From Nocardia niigatensis NBRC 100131 (GTDB lineage Bacteria; Actinomycetota; Actinomycetes; Mycobacteriales; Mycobacteriaceae), in the NCBI RefSeq assembly GCF_000308655.1, contig NZ_BAGC01000002.1:124001-188000 (forward strand): a stretch of 64,000 nt of DNA, written 5' to 3'. The notes under the pieces were generated by a model. The model was not told where the DNA came from, searched no databases, and saw only the letters and a list, made by a program, of their open reading frames with translations. The translations under genes and the position numbers were made by a program. How positions within the stretch are numbered: the first letter of the stretch is position 1; each line of letters begins with the position of its first letter. Below are positions 1-7,146 of this stretch, piece by piece.

Positions 1-1
1 T

Positions 2-844
2 CGCCGCAAGCGCGCCGAGGCCGGCCGTCTCGGCGGGGTGCGATCCGGGCGCACACGCCGGGCTATCGCCGAAGCAAATGCCGAAGCACGTGCTTCAAGC
101 AAAGCCGAAGCAAGTGCTTCCCATCCCCAACCTGTGGATAACGAAAATGGGACGTTTGTGCAATCGTCCCCGACGAACGGAGAAAAAACAGAAATTCAGC
201 ACTCGGACTGGCTCCCACCTGCACAGACGCGAAGCAGTAGCGAAGCAAGTGCTGAAGCAAAACCGAAGCAGAACGCAACCCCTGTCCCTGAACCCTGTAG
301 TTATAGGCGCGCAGGGGGGGAATCGGTACGAAACGTAGACGCGAACGCACTCGAATCGCCCCCTCCTCCGAAGCATTGTTCGCAGCACCCGGATGGATGG
401 GAACGCCGCTGCGCCGAGTGCACCGAGGTCCTCGACGCCCGGATCGAGTTCCTGGGCGACTGGGTAGCCGACGCCGAACCACCCTCGCCGTTCTGCCGCG
501 ACCACCCTGACGGCACCGACGCCAACTGCCGCGCATGCGGCGCCGCCCGCAAGGAATGCCAGGCGCACGACGCCGCCGTCGCCCGGGCCAAGGCCGCCAA
601 GCACACCGCCGAGATCCAGCGGGCTGGTGAGGACCGCGAGCGGGCCATCGCTGACTGCACGCTGTGCGACGCCGACGGCTTCCGAGGCGGCGAGTACGGC
701 AAGACCGCCGGCACTCGCTGCGACCACAACCCCAAAACCGCCGAAATCGGCCGCGAAGGCATGGCCAAGGTGCGCGCGGCGATGGCCAAGCGACCCACCG
801 AACACACGCCCGACGTCTACACCGAGGAGACCGCCGATGTCTGA
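2..844 (+). CDS. Phage Cys-rich replication-type DNA-binding protein, 5' end cut off
   Basis: The frame is open from the first bases of the window, so only the C-terminal ~280 residues are present and the GTG at 38 is not the true start. The visible part begins with a basic linker, then a low-complexity Ala/Ser/Glu stretch rich in 'AEA' units, then a Cys/His-rich tail with pairs CAEC, CRAC and CTLC typical of zinc-binding clusters. Proteins with this C-terminal architecture are common in early regions of actinobacterial phages downstream of a helix-turn-helix domain, which would lie outside the window. Its last codons overlap the next gene (ATG at 837). A replication or regulatory role is inferred, not shown. 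Confidence 0.6.
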   Translation, partial: RRKRAEAGRLGGVRSGRTRRAIAEANAEARASSKAEASASHPQPVDNENGTFVQSSPTNGEKTEIQHSDWLPPAQTRSSSEASAEAKPKQNATPVPEPCSYRRAGGESVRNVDANALESPPPPKHCSQHPDGWERRCAECTEVLDARIEFLGDWVADAEPPSPFCRDHPDGTDANCRACGAARKECQAHDAAVARAKAAKHTAEIQRAGEDRERAIADCTLCDADGFRGGEYGKTAGTRCDHNPKTAEIGREGMAKVRAAMAKRPTEHTPDVYTEETADV

Positions 845-1616
845 GCAGGCCCGCAAGTTCCGTACCCGCCTGCGCGAGGTCGAGGCGATGCAGTGGACCG
901 GCGTCAATGCCGAGGCCCTCGCCACCTGGACCGCCGGCGCATTCCAGCCGGTCGACCCCGAGGACCGGACCGACGACCCCGAAGCGTCCGGGCAGCTGCT
1001 CACCGGACACCACCAGACATGGCAGGGCGTCTGCCCCGGCGATTGGATCATCCGCCTGGCGGGAATGTATTTCTCGCTCACCGCGGACGCCTTCGAGCGC
1101 ACGTACTCGCCGGTGCCCGTGGCCGACGACGAGCTCGCCCAGCTGCGCGTCACCGCCATCGAGGCCATCGCAGAAACTCACCGGCCGGGACTCTTCGGCG
1201 CATTCGGACCGAGCGCATGGTCGCAGTGCATCGACATAGTTCAGCCCGACGGACCGGCTGGGAAATACTGCGCCGCAGCGCATCCCGAGCTCGTGATCAA
1301 GCTGCTCGACGAACGCGATCACGTTCGCGCCGAGCTCGGCAGAGCGGTTGGTAATCAGCTCGCCGTATCCGCGCGCAACGACGAACTGAGGGCGCAGGTA
1401 TCGGCGCGAGACGCCCGCATCGTCGAGCTGGAGGAGCACGCCGCGGGCCCGGTGCCCTGGCGGTGCCAGGCCACCACCACCGACCCGAACCGGCTCTTCG
1501 GCACCGCCGACCAGCGGGCTGCCTGGTGCGGGCTGCCGAACGACCATGCCGGGATGCATCACGCCGAGCTCGACAGCGGAGCAGCCCTGTTCTGGCCGGA
1601 GGTGAGCGGGCGGTGA
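837..1616 (+). CDS. Phage early-region protein of unknown function
   Basis: A 259-residue protein starting at an ATG that overlaps the preceding stop by 8 bases, so it is probably translationally coupled. The first ~85 residues contain an acidic, Trp-containing segment (VEAMQWTG, then GDWIIRLAGMYFSLT) like small phage proteins that describe a 'PGDWI' motif; the middle (about 150-200) is predicted helical with many charged residues and could be a coiled coil. Two Cys occur near the C-terminus. I do not recognise a catalytic motif. It sits in the early operon between the Cys-rich protein and a Cys-rich mini-protein. Confidence 0.6.
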   Translation: MSEQARKFRTRLREVEAMQWTGVNAEALATWTAGAFQPVDPEDRTDDPEASGQLLTGHHQTWQGVCPGDWIIRLAGMYFSLTADAFERTYSPVPVADDELAQLRVTAIEAIAETHRPGLFGAFGPSAWSQCIDIVQPDGPAGKYCAAAHPELVIKLLDERDHVRAELGRAVGNQLAVSARNDELRAQVSARDARIVELEEHAAGPVPWRCQATTTDPNRLFGTADQRAAWCGLPNDHAGMHHAELDSGAALFWPEVSGR

Positions 1617-1771
1617 CTGTCACCGAAAAGCGTTGCGACTGTGGTCATGCCCCGTCTGTGCACCGCGACGGGCGCGGCGAGTGCCTGGCGAAGGATGGGC
1701 CCGGGATCGCCTGCTATTGCCCCTGGGTCGATACGTCCGAATGGGACAAGTTCATGGGATATCAGCCGTGA
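1613..1771 (+). CDS. Small cysteine-rich zinc-binding-type protein
   Basis: A 52-residue protein starting at a GTG whose bases overlap the preceding stop (GTGA). It carries the pattern C-x-C-x-H (CDCGHAPSVH) followed by a Cys and by CYC in the C-terminal half, consistent with a single small zinc knuckle. Many actinobacteria and their phages encode such C-x-C-G-H mini-proteins without assigned function. Coupled overlaps on both sides (stop also overlaps the next GTG) argue that it is a real gene in the early operon. Confidence 0.6.
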   Translation: MTVTEKRCDCGHAPSVHRDGRGECLAKDGPGIACYCPWVDTSEWDKFMGYQP

Positions 1772-2277
1772 AGCTCGGCCGGGCGATTCTCAAATTGCCG
1801 TGGACCGCACCGCCTTTGAGTCTCAACGATCGAGGGCGCACACCCGGCGCGCGGTATGCACACGCGCGCCGGGTCGCCGAGGTCCGCGCTACGGTTCACC
1901 GCTTGGCACGGGCCGCTCAGCTCCCGCGCGGCCTCGATCGCGTCACCGTGCTCTTGCACTACCGGCCGCGCGACAACCGGCGCCGCGATACCGACAACCT
2001 TGTCGCGACGCTCAAACCAGCGTGCGATGCGCTCGCGGCTGGCACTCGCGCCCACCCCGGCTACGGGATGGTTCCCGACGACATCCCGCGCCATATGGCC
2101 AAACCCGAGCCGATCATTCACGAGGCCGAGCGCGGCAAGCGCGGCGCGCTCTGGCTCGAGGTCAGCTGGGAAGAGCACGAGCACGACTGGGATTGCCTCG
2201 GTGTCACCGACGGCCAAATTCAGTACGAATGCCGCGACCCATCATGCGGCGCAACGGATTCCGAACCCGAGGATTAG
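1768..2277 (+). CDS. RusA-like Holliday junction resolvase
   Basis: A 169-residue protein started by a GTG that overlaps the previous stop. It matches the RusA fold family: the N-terminal substrate loop (PPLSLNDRG), the central acidic motif RRRDTDNLVATLKPACDAL (Asp74 and Asp76, equivalent to the Asp pair in the RusA active site) and a following VPDD motif (about residues 102-105). RusA enzymes are dimeric, metal-dependent nucleases that resolve four-way junctions during phage recombination or before packaging. A C-terminal extension after about residue 135 contains His and two Cys (CRDPSC) and is not part of the core enzyme; it could be a small metal site. Confidence 0.85.
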   Translation: MKLGRAILKLPWTAPPLSLNDRGRTPGARYAHARRVAEVRATVHRLARAAQLPRGLDRVTVLLHYRPRDNRRRDTDNLVATLKPACDALAAGTRAHPGYGMVPDDIPRHMAKPEPIIHEAERGKRGALWLEVSWEEHEHDWDCLGVTDGQIQYECRDPSCGATDSEPED

Positions 2278-2290
2278 GTAGGTACCTGCG

Positions 2291-2542
2291 ATGATCTCCT
2301 TCAGCGACATCGACCCGAACGAGCGGCGACTCCCGACGCCTTCCAGCTATCTGGTCCACAGGACCGTCTATCTCGACCGGCTCGCGGTGGACCGAATCAA
2401 CCTCGGCGAGCTGCGCGCGTTCCTCGCCGAGCTGACCGACTGGCCCGACGAGGCCGTGATCGGCGGCTACAACAACCACCAGCTGGGTCTGCTGACGGTC
2501 ACGAGGCGGGAATACATCGGCGACCCGGGCAGCGCGCAATGA
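2291..2542 (+). CDS. Phage hypothetical protein
   Basis: An 83-residue soluble protein with an ATG start at 2291 and an ATGA overlap with the next gene. It is acidic with a conserved-looking ending 'EAVIGGYNNHQLGLLTVTRREY', which reads like the small phage proteins that follow junction resolvases. No enzyme motif, signal sequence or transmembrane segment is visible. Function unknown; reality is supported by its position and coupled stop/start. Confidence 0.55.
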   Translation: MISFSDIDPNERRLPTPSSYLVHRTVYLDRLAVDRINLGELRAFLAELTDWPDEAVIGGYNNHQLGLLTVTRREYIGDPGSAQ

Positions 2543-3003
2543 CGCTACCCGACCTGCACGTCATCCCGCCCGAGGACACCCAGGAGCACTCCCAATCGCC
2601 CGACTGCCCGTGCGGTCCCCGGCGGGTGGCCGCCCGCGGCCGGTCGATGTGGGCGCACCAGCTCGAAGGCGTCGCGGCACCCGAACCGACCGGCATCCGG
2701 TTCCGCAAGGAGCCACCGTGCCCGATGGAAGAAGCGCTGGTGGAGTGGATGCGCTGCGCCGAGCTGCGCAAGGACGGCGAGGTCACCCATACCGGGGTGA
2801 ACCTTGTCGGCCGCGAGGACTACGCGCGCCACTACGCGAAGACCATCGCTGACCACATCAAGGCCAACGGGCCCGACCTTGCGGCCCTGACCTACCACCT
2901 GCAACACCCGCTCAAAGGCGGTCAGAAGGTGCGCGCTTACGCCCACGCCGGCCACATCGCCGAGGGGGCGATTGAGGCCCTGACCAGGAAAGGACTTATC
3001 TGA
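2539..3003 (+). CDS. Phage hypothetical protein
   Basis: A 154-residue protein coupled to the previous gene by ATGA and to the next gene by a shared A (stop TGA at 3001-3003, next ATG at 3003). The N-terminal part has Cys residues in the context 'SPDCPCGPRR' and the middle has a helical, His-containing segment around 'VGREDYARHYAKTIADHIKANG'. I do not recognise a family. It belongs to the early operon by spacing and direction. Confidence 0.55.
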   Translation: MTLPDLHVIPPEDTQEHSQSPDCPCGPRRVAARGRSMWAHQLEGVAAPEPTGIRFRKEPPCPMEEALVEWMRCAELRKDGEVTHTGVNLVGREDYARHYAKTIADHIKANGPDLAALTYHLQHPLKGGQKVRAYAHAGHIAEGAIEALTRKGLI

Positions 3004-3173
3004 TGCCGCAACTCCTCCCTGGCGGGAAGGTCGGGCTCACGATGCGCGAGTTGGTGAAGCTGCTGTGCAACTTGCGCGACGGGCACTACCCCTGGATGCA
3101 CATCATGTACCGGGCCGACGGCACCGTGGTGGTGACCATCAGCCCGTCACCGCACGAAAGCCCGCAGCGTTGA
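3003..3173 (+). CDS. Small phage hypothetical protein
   Basis: A 56-residue open frame with an ATG that overlaps the preceding stop. It is mixed hydrophobic and basic, with an ending 'HIMYRADGTVVVTISPSPH' that looks like a short beta-rich protein. It bridges the gap between two accepted genes in the same operon. The following gene could start inside it, but only if it used the GTG at 3065; the arrangement with a TTG at 3170 leaves this small gene intact. Confidence 0.5.
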   Translation: MPQLLPGGKVGLTMRELVKLLCNLRDGHYPWMHIMYRADGTVVVTISPSPHESPQR

Positions 3174-4087
3174 CCCGCGGTAGCTGCGGCAACCCGGCGT
3201 GCAGGCGGCCGAGCCCGGACCCGATCTGCTGGGAGTGCACACGTCGGCTCGCCGACGAGCTCGGCCAGCTCCCAGACCTGGCCGACCTGCTCGCCACGGC
3301 CACGCGCGCCACACACAACACCGGCGATGGCGGTAGACCGCATTACCCACCGCTGCCGTTCGACGCCGATATGTCCGCATTCGGGAACGAGTTGCACACG
3401 AAGCTCGTGGCGTGCGCTCGCGATCTCATGGAAACCCGTGAAATACCGTTCATGCCACTCGGATACGCCGAGCGTGAGTTGATTGGACCACTGCCGCAAG
3501 GTATTCGGCATCTGCCGCGTGGCTGGATCGCCACGACCGGCGATATCGCCCTGTGGCTGCGCCACCACATCCGGCAGCTGCGCATGCTCGAATCCGCCGG
3601 CGAAACCGCGCTCGACGTCCACCGCTTCCTCGAGCACGGCCTCACGCTCGCCGCCGGAGGCACCGTCCCCGTCTACCGCGGCCCGTGCCCAACGCTCGTG
3701 CGGTCCGCGGCGGGCGGCAAGGCTGTCCGCTGCGATAACCCGCTGTACGCACCGCGCCGCGCCGCGATCGTCGAGTGCCGCCGCTGCAAGACCAGCCATG
3801 ACGCGGGGAAACTCGAGGACCGCTACATGTCTGACCTGTCACAGATGCTCTTCCGGTTCTCGCGGCTGCAAGGTGTCCTGCGCGAGCTCGGCGAGCCCGT
3901 CACCGACCGGACGCTGTCCGCGTGGATTCGCGCAGGCCGGATCAAGGCCGCCGGATGGCAGCGGCCCGACGGCACCATCACCACCACGGCCGCCGACGCG
4001 CGGCCCGGCGAACCGCCCATGTACCGGCTCGCCGACGTTCGCAGAGTCCGCGCGGAAAGCCGTGCGGGGAAGGGGAAGACAGCATGA
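3170..4087 (+). CDS. Phage zinc-finger/helix-turn-helix type protein
   Basis: A 305-residue protein if the TTG at 3170 is used; this overlaps the previous stop (TTGA). A GTG at 3065 in the same frame would overlap the previous gene by 109 bases and is less likely. Two Cys clusters are visible: C-x4-C...C-x2-C near the N-terminus (CGNPAC, ICWEC) and a second around residues 180-215 (CPTLV, RCDNP, CRRC). The C-terminal ~90 residues (TDRTLSAWIRAGRIKAAGW) look like a helix-turn-helix recognising DNA. Comparable proteins recur in early regions of actinobacteriophages. A DNA-binding role is inferred. Confidence 0.6.
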   Translation: MTRGSCGNPACRRPSPDPICWECTRRLADELGQLPDLADLLATATRATHNTGDGGRPHYPPLPFDADMSAFGNELHTKLVACARDLMETREIPFMPLGYAERELIGPLPQGIRHLPRGWIATTGDIALWLRHHIRQLRMLESAGETALDVHRFLEHGLTLAAGGTVPVYRGPCPTLVRSAAGGKAVRCDNPLYAPRRAAIVECRRCKTSHDAGKLEDRYMSDLSQMLFRFSRLQGVLRELGEPVTDRTLSAWIRAGRIKAAGWQRPDGTITTTAADARPGEPPMYRLADVRRVRAESRAGKGKTA

Positions 4088-4291
4088 GCGGCGATAGCCA
4101 GGTTCCCATCGAATTCAAGGAGTTCTGTTCCAAGATGATGACTGGCCGATGGGCGCGCCACCCTGTCGGTAGCCGAGATCGCGCGTGACTGCGCCACGCC
4201 CAGCGGCGAGGTGGTCGGTAAGGACTACACCGCCAGCGGCGGCGAGAACGGGCTGCACGACTTCCGACTCGTCAACGATCCACGTCTGTAG
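4084..4291 (+). pseudogene. Frameshifted small phage gene, paralogue of the gene at 5690
   Basis: The open frame from the ATG at 4084 ends after 34 codons at 4188. The +1 frame continues without interruption from 4142 to a TAG at 4289-4291 and encodes a segment (VAEIARDCATPSGEVVGKDY, then ENGLHDFRLVNDPRL) that clearly matches the C-terminus of the protein at 5690-5962 (PAAEIARDAD, ENGLRDFKLVNDPRI). In that frame two TGA codons stand just upstream (4136 and 4139), so the domain can only be reached by a frameshift near 4135-4145. Either the gene is broken or the shift is programmed; a repeated ATGATGA lies at the junction. I favour a pseudogene. Confidence 0.6.
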
Positions 4292-4351
4292 GCGCGGCCT
4301 TTCCCGTATCGTCGAAGGCGACAGCCCTTGACTATCGAAGGAGGCGACCAA

Positions 4352-4573
4352 ATGGGTGCACGTTCTCGCAAGGCCGCCGCCCGCGATCGGTTGCTCGCAG
4401 CGACGGGCGCGGTGACCGTGGAAGAGGCCGCGCTCCGGACTCTGGCGAGTGTTCATGCGAAGGTGACCGAGCGTGGTGCCCTGGACGACGATGAGGCGAT
4501 GGCGCTGGTCGAGGCTGAGACAAAGAAGATGCGGCAGGAGAAGCGCGGCCGCGTAACTATCGAGCAGGGGTGA
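4352..4573 (+). CDS. Putative antitoxin of a PIN-type toxin-antitoxin pair
   Basis: A 73-residue, charged, helix-rich protein started by the ATG at 4352, which has a strong Shine-Dalgarno sequence (GAAGGAGGCG) eight bases upstream; a TTG at 4328 is in frame but lies upstream of that site. Its stop overlaps the GTG of the PIN-domain gene (GTGA), the usual antitoxin-first layout. I do not recognise the DNA-binding fold; the sequence ends in a basic segment (RQEKRGRVTIEQG). Antitoxin function is inferred from size, charge, order and coupling only. Confidence 0.55.
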   Translation: MGARSRKAAARDRLLAATGAVTVEEAALRTLASVHAKVTERGALDDDEAMALVEAETKKMRQEKRGRVTIEQG

Positions 4574-5472
4574 CGGTGCGACGGCTCGTTCTGGATCCCA
4601 ATATCCTTATCAGCGCCGCAATTTCTCCGAACGGCCGACCAGCTCAACTTGTTGACTTGGCTCAGCGCGGACTCATCCAGATGGTGATTTCCGAGAAGCT
4701 CATCGACGAAACCGAGACCCGGCTGGCCCGGAATAAATTCCGAAAATATCTGAGCGAGGACGAAGCGCAACAGTGGGTTGATGCCTTGTGCATTATTGGT
4801 CACTGGGTAGATGATCGTCCGGAGAACGAGATACCGAGCGTTTGTGCTGATCCAGACGACAATTATCTTGTTGCGCTATATCAGGATTCAGAAGCGCATT
4901 TCCTCGTGAGTGGCGACAAGGCCGTTTTGGCGATTGATTACCCGCGCGTACACGTGCGGTCGGTAAATGACGTGTTTAATGATATCGCCTTCGAACATGA
5001 CTGGGGGCCAGGTCTGGTACGTGGCGCTGAGGGTGAGGCTTTCCGGGATGTTGCCGCAGAGGGTAACCAAGGGATCTTTTCGGCGTATTCGACATTTATC
5101 AACGTAATTGATTCGCCGGACGCGGAGAATCTATTGCCTATGATTGTCGTGCCCGAGACGGTATCCGCCTTTGTCTCGAGCATTGTGGAGTTGCGGGCAA
5201 TGCTGAGTGATCGAGGTTTGGCCTCGCGCCCTGAGTTCGCATCTCCTGAAGTGGCCTACCTCAAATTGCCTCCAAACCCGGGAGACAATGTCTGGGCAAT
5301 GGATCCGATGTACCTGCCAGCCGATACGATTTTCGCCACAATGGTGCGGTGTTCGGACATTCCTCCGATCGACGGCACGGACTTCGACGGGTGGCGAGTC
5401 TTTGGGATTGGGCAGCCAGTTCCGATCCAGCAGATTCCGCCGAGGCCGGAAACTGCAAGTGGGGTGGCATAG
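4570..5472 (+). CDS. PIN-domain ribonuclease toxin with long C-terminal extension
   Basis: A 300-residue protein. The first ~125 residues form a PIN domain of the COG1569 type: VLDPNILISA with Asp9, a helix ending in Glu47, the acidic cluster CADPDDNYLVAL (Asp94, Asp96, Asp97) and SGDKAVL with Asp116. These match the metal-binding acidic residues of PIN ribonucleases, which cleave RNA when freed from their antitoxin. Classical toxins of this group end near residue 140; here about 150 further residues of unknown fold follow. Codon use is visibly less GC-rich than in the surrounding phage genes, which suggests later acquisition. Confidence 0.75.
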   Translation: MTVRRLVLDPNILISAAISPNGRPAQLVDLAQRGLIQMVISEKLIDETETRLARNKFRKYLSEDEAQQWVDALCIIGHWVDDRPENEIPSVCADPDDNYLVALYQDSEAHFLVSGDKAVLAIDYPRVHVRSVNDVFNDIAFEHDWGPGLVRGAEGEAFRDVAAEGNQGIFSAYSTFINVIDSPDAENLLPMIVVPETVSAFVSSIVELRAMLSDRGLASRPEFASPEVAYLKLPPNPGDNVWAMDPMYLPADTIFATMVRCSDIPPIDGTDFDGWRVFGIGQPVPIQQIPPRPETASGVA

Positions 5473-5689
5473 AGCCGAAGCGGACCGCGCACGGCTACCG
5501 AGCGCGTCAGAGTCCATTCTCATCCGCCGTGCGGGGGAACTGCCCGCGAGATATAGCTCATGAGCGTGCTGTACCCGATGCCGAGGTAGGCGGCAAGTTA
5601 CTTGCGCATACCAGCGCGACCGCAATCTGCGAGCTCAGCCATGGCGGGTTCTCTGACAACTACGCAGGGGAAGCAGGAGAATCGACAAC
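5473..5689 (+). other. Non-coding gap downstream of the toxin gene
   Basis: 217 bases without a convincing gene. A short open frame crosses it but has no ribosome-binding site or recognisable product. A GGGGAAGCAGGAGAA stretch just before 5690 provides the Shine-Dalgarno sequence of the next gene. Confidence 0.4.
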
Positions 5690-5962
5690 ATGACCGAACG
5701 GTTCGACTTCAAGGCCCCCGCCCGCACCTACGAGGTGCAGCCGGACGGCCGCGCGATGCTGCGCGTGATGCTCACCTACGGCGACGAGGCTCACGCTGTG
5801 ACGCCGTGGCACACCGGCCGGAGTCCGATGATCCTGCCGGCCGCCGAGATCGCCCGCGACGCGGATATTCCGGTGAACGAGCTCCCGGGCCGTGAGTTCA
5901 CGGCGACCGGTGACGAGAACGGTCTGCGAGACTTCAAGCTGGTCAACGACCCTCGAATCTGA
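5690..5962 (+). CDS. Small phage protein with conserved 'VNDPR' C-terminus
   Basis: A 90-residue soluble protein with an ATG preceded by AGCAGGAGAATCGACAAC, a good Shine-Dalgarno match. Its C-terminal half is conserved with the remnant at 4142-4291 (AEIARD, ENGL.DF.LVNDPR). The N-terminal half has a beta-rich look. No known function. The gene ends the rightward early operon and is followed by a strong hairpin. Confidence 0.6.
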   Translation: MTERFDFKAPARTYEVQPDGRAMLRVMLTYGDEAHAVTPWHTGRSPMILPAAEIARDADIPVNELPGREFTATGDENGLRDFKLVNDPRI

Positions 5963-5973
5963 CCGGAAACGGC

Positions 5974-6005
5974 GCGCGGCCCCGGTCGGATGACCGGGGC
6001 CGCGC
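5974..6005. terminator. Bidirectional hairpin between converging genes
   Basis: A perfect 14-bp stem (GCGCGGCCCCGGTC pairing with 5992-6005) around a 4-base loop. It lies between the stop of the rightward gene at 5690 and the stop of the leftward gene at 6014, so it can serve both strands. There is no long T-run, as is usual for actinobacterial terminators. Confidence 0.7.
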
Positions 6006-6013
6006 TGTGTTGG

Positions 6014-6418
6014 TTACTCCTTGTCGTCGTGCAGGTCGCGGTAGTCGATGACCTCGACCTCACCGCGCAGTACGGCGGCGCTGATCTTCAACTCATGGTT
6101 CAGTCGGATCATCTGGACCAGGCCCGCCTCGAGCAGCCACTGCCCGTCCTCGGCATCCGCGTGGCTGGCGACAAACATCGCGGCCAGCCAGAGGGTCATG
6201 ACGGTGTTGAGCACCGCGCGGTGTTCCTGCGGCATCGGGGCCACGTGGACCAGGTCGCGGGAGGCGACCATGGCCTCGAGGACTTCCTCGCCCGAGCCGA
6301 GCCGCCCGGGAGCCATCTCGATCGGGATGTCGAGAGTCTTCAGCAGCTTCGCGATCTGCATGAAGGCGTGGCCCGATTCCTTGGCGAACTCGACCTGCAG
6401 AGCCTTGAAGTTCGACAT
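6014..6418 (-). CDS. Phage hypothetical protein, paralogue of 7147-7563
   Basis: A 134-residue, helix-rich, acidic protein without signal or membrane segments. It aligns along most of its length with the protein at 7147-7563: shared features include A-x-x-x-x-AKLL-x-x-LD-I/V-PI near residue 20-30, the 'APM..H.RA.L.T' motif and 'LAAM'. The identity is modest (about a third by eye). Start ATG at 6418 has the leader GACAAGGAGATCC directly upstream. Its promoter and 82-base leader are almost identical to those of the paralogue, so the two are probably co-regulated. Function unknown. Confidence 0.6.
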   Translation of the reverse strand: MSNFKALQVEFAKESGHAFMQIAKLLKTLDIPIEMAPGRLGSGEEVLEAMVASRDLVHVAPMPQEHRAVLNTVMTLWLAAMFVASHADAEDGQWLLEAGLVQMIRLNHELKISAAVLRGEVEVIDYRDLHDDKE

Positions 6419-6419
6419 T

Positions 6420-6501
6420 GGATCTCCTTGTCACTGTTGTGTTTTCGATGTGCTTGCCGGTGGGAACCCCTTCCCTCCGACTCCTCATACATTACAGCAC
6501 T
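6420..6501 (-). repeat. 82-bp leader/promoter repeat, copy 1
   Basis: These 82 bases match 7566-7647 with a single difference (6490 C versus 7636 T). The repeat covers the -10 box, the whole 5' leader and the Shine-Dalgarno sequence of the leftward gene at 6014. Near-identity here contrasts with the divergence of the two proteins, so the leader is under selection or was recently exchanged. Confidence 0.85.
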
Positions 6502-6522
6502 GGCCTCATAAAACACAACACT
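6481..6522 (-). promoter_or_regulatory. Promoter with two 21-bp tandem repeats
   Basis: On the minus strand two imperfect 21-bp direct repeats are adjacent: AGTGTTGTGTTTTATGAGG.. and AGTGCTGTAATGTATGAGG... They contain a candidate -35 TTGTGT (6513-6518) and -10 TAATGT (6489-6494) with an 18-base spacer. The same arrangement occurs at 7627-7668 and, more diverged, at 7043-7082. The repeats could be operator sites for a common regulator. Confidence 0.6.
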
Positions 6523-6536
6523 GCGCGGAGAATTTC

Positions 6537-6950
6537 CTACTCGGATTTGCGGTACCGCCGCCGCGCCCGCATCGCCTGGTCGACCGTCGACCGGCGGAAT
6601 CGCTTCGCGCGGCCCGCGTCCGGCTCGGGCTCGCCGAACTTGCCGAGTGACACGTCGGCCCGCACGGTGCCGTACGCGAGCCCGGTGTACGCGGCGATCT
6701 CCTGCATGGTCAGCAGATCGTCCGGGCCGCCGAGCGCGCCGCGATCGGCCGCATCGAACTCCGGCCGGCCGGACCACGACCGGACGACCTCGTCCACGGC
6801 CACCTCGTCGTATTCGAGCCATCGGCCACGCTTGCCGATCGACTCGGGCCAGTCGGGCGACACCTTCCACTGCCGCTGAACGGTCGACAGCGCGCGGCCG
6901 TACTTCTCGGCGATTTCCGGGGCGGTGAGCTTGCGATTCTGCGATACCAT
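6537..6950 (-). CDS. Double helix-turn-helix phage DNA-binding protein
   Basis: A 137-residue basic protein with two helix-turn-helix-like segments: residues 8-28 (LTAPEIAEKYGRALSTVQRQW) and about residues 80-100 (LTMQEIAAYTGLAYGTVRAD), the second followed by a basic wing (AKRFRRSTVDQAMRARRRYR). This looks like two tandem excisionase/MerR-type 'wHTH' units. It lies between the two paralogous leftward genes and has its own promoter and hairpin leader of related design. It is a candidate regulator of the three promoters or an excisionase; neither is proven. Confidence 0.65.
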   Translation of the reverse strand: MVSQNRKLTAPEIAEKYGRALSTVQRQWKVSPDWPESIGKRGRWLEYDEVAVDEVVRSWSGRPEFDAADRGALGGPDDLLTMQEIAAYTGLAYGTVRADVSLGKFGEPEPDAGRAKRFRRSTVDQAMRARRRYRKSE

Positions 6951-6984
6951 GGCTTTCGACCTCCTTAGTTGTGGTCGATGTGCT

Positions 6985-7031
6985 GGCCGACGGAGTACCC
7001 CCTGGAGGGCCTTGCCCTTGCTCCGTCGGCC
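6985..7031 (-). promoter_or_regulatory. Hairpin leader upstream of the double-HTH gene
   Basis: An 11-bp perfect inverted repeat (GGCCGACGGAG at 6985-6995, CTCCGTCGGCC at 7021-7031) encloses further GC-rich pairing (GGGC/GCCC). It lies in the transcribed leader, ending 35 bases before the start codon. The flank TCGATGTGCTGGCC resembles TCGATGTGCTTGCC in the leaders of the neighbouring genes. It may act as an attenuator or protect the 5' end. Confidence 0.5.
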
Positions 7032-7042
7032 TAACCATCTTG

Positions 7043-7082
7043 ACTCACATTTTCCAACACTTGCCTCTTGAATTGCAACACT
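7043..7082 (-). promoter_or_regulatory. Promoter of the double-HTH gene, related to the tandem-repeat promoters
   Basis: On the minus strand AGTGTTGCAATTCAAGAGGC is followed by AGTGTTGGAAAATGTGAG, the same AGTGTTG-N14-AGTGTTG design as at 6481-6522 and 7627-7668. A -35 TTGCAA (7073-7078) stands 18-19 bases from a weak -10 (GAAAAT/AAAATG). Confidence 0.5.
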
Positions 7083-7108
7083 TCGCCGCAGGCGAGTCGT
7101 GGGACATG

Positions 7109-7140
7109 CGAAAGGCCCGGCCGTTCGGCCGGGCCTTCGC
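7109..7140 (-). terminator. Hairpin terminator downstream of the gene at 7147
   Basis: GCGAAAGGCCCGGCC pairs with GGCCGGGCCTTCGC around a GTTC loop, with one bulged A. On the minus strand it directly follows the stop of the leftward gene at 7147. It also separates that gene from the promoter at 7043-7082. Confidence 0.7.
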
Positions 7141-7146
7141 TGCTAG

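Noticed and set aside
3065..3169. N-terminal extension of the zinc-finger gene from a GTG at 3065
   Set aside because: It would overlap an intact small gene by 109 bases; the TTG at 3170 overlapping the preceding stop fits the coupled style of the operon better.
5473..5693. Plus-strand frame across the toxin-downstream gap
   Set aside because: It begins inside the toxin gene in another frame, has no ribosome-binding site and no similarity to known proteins.
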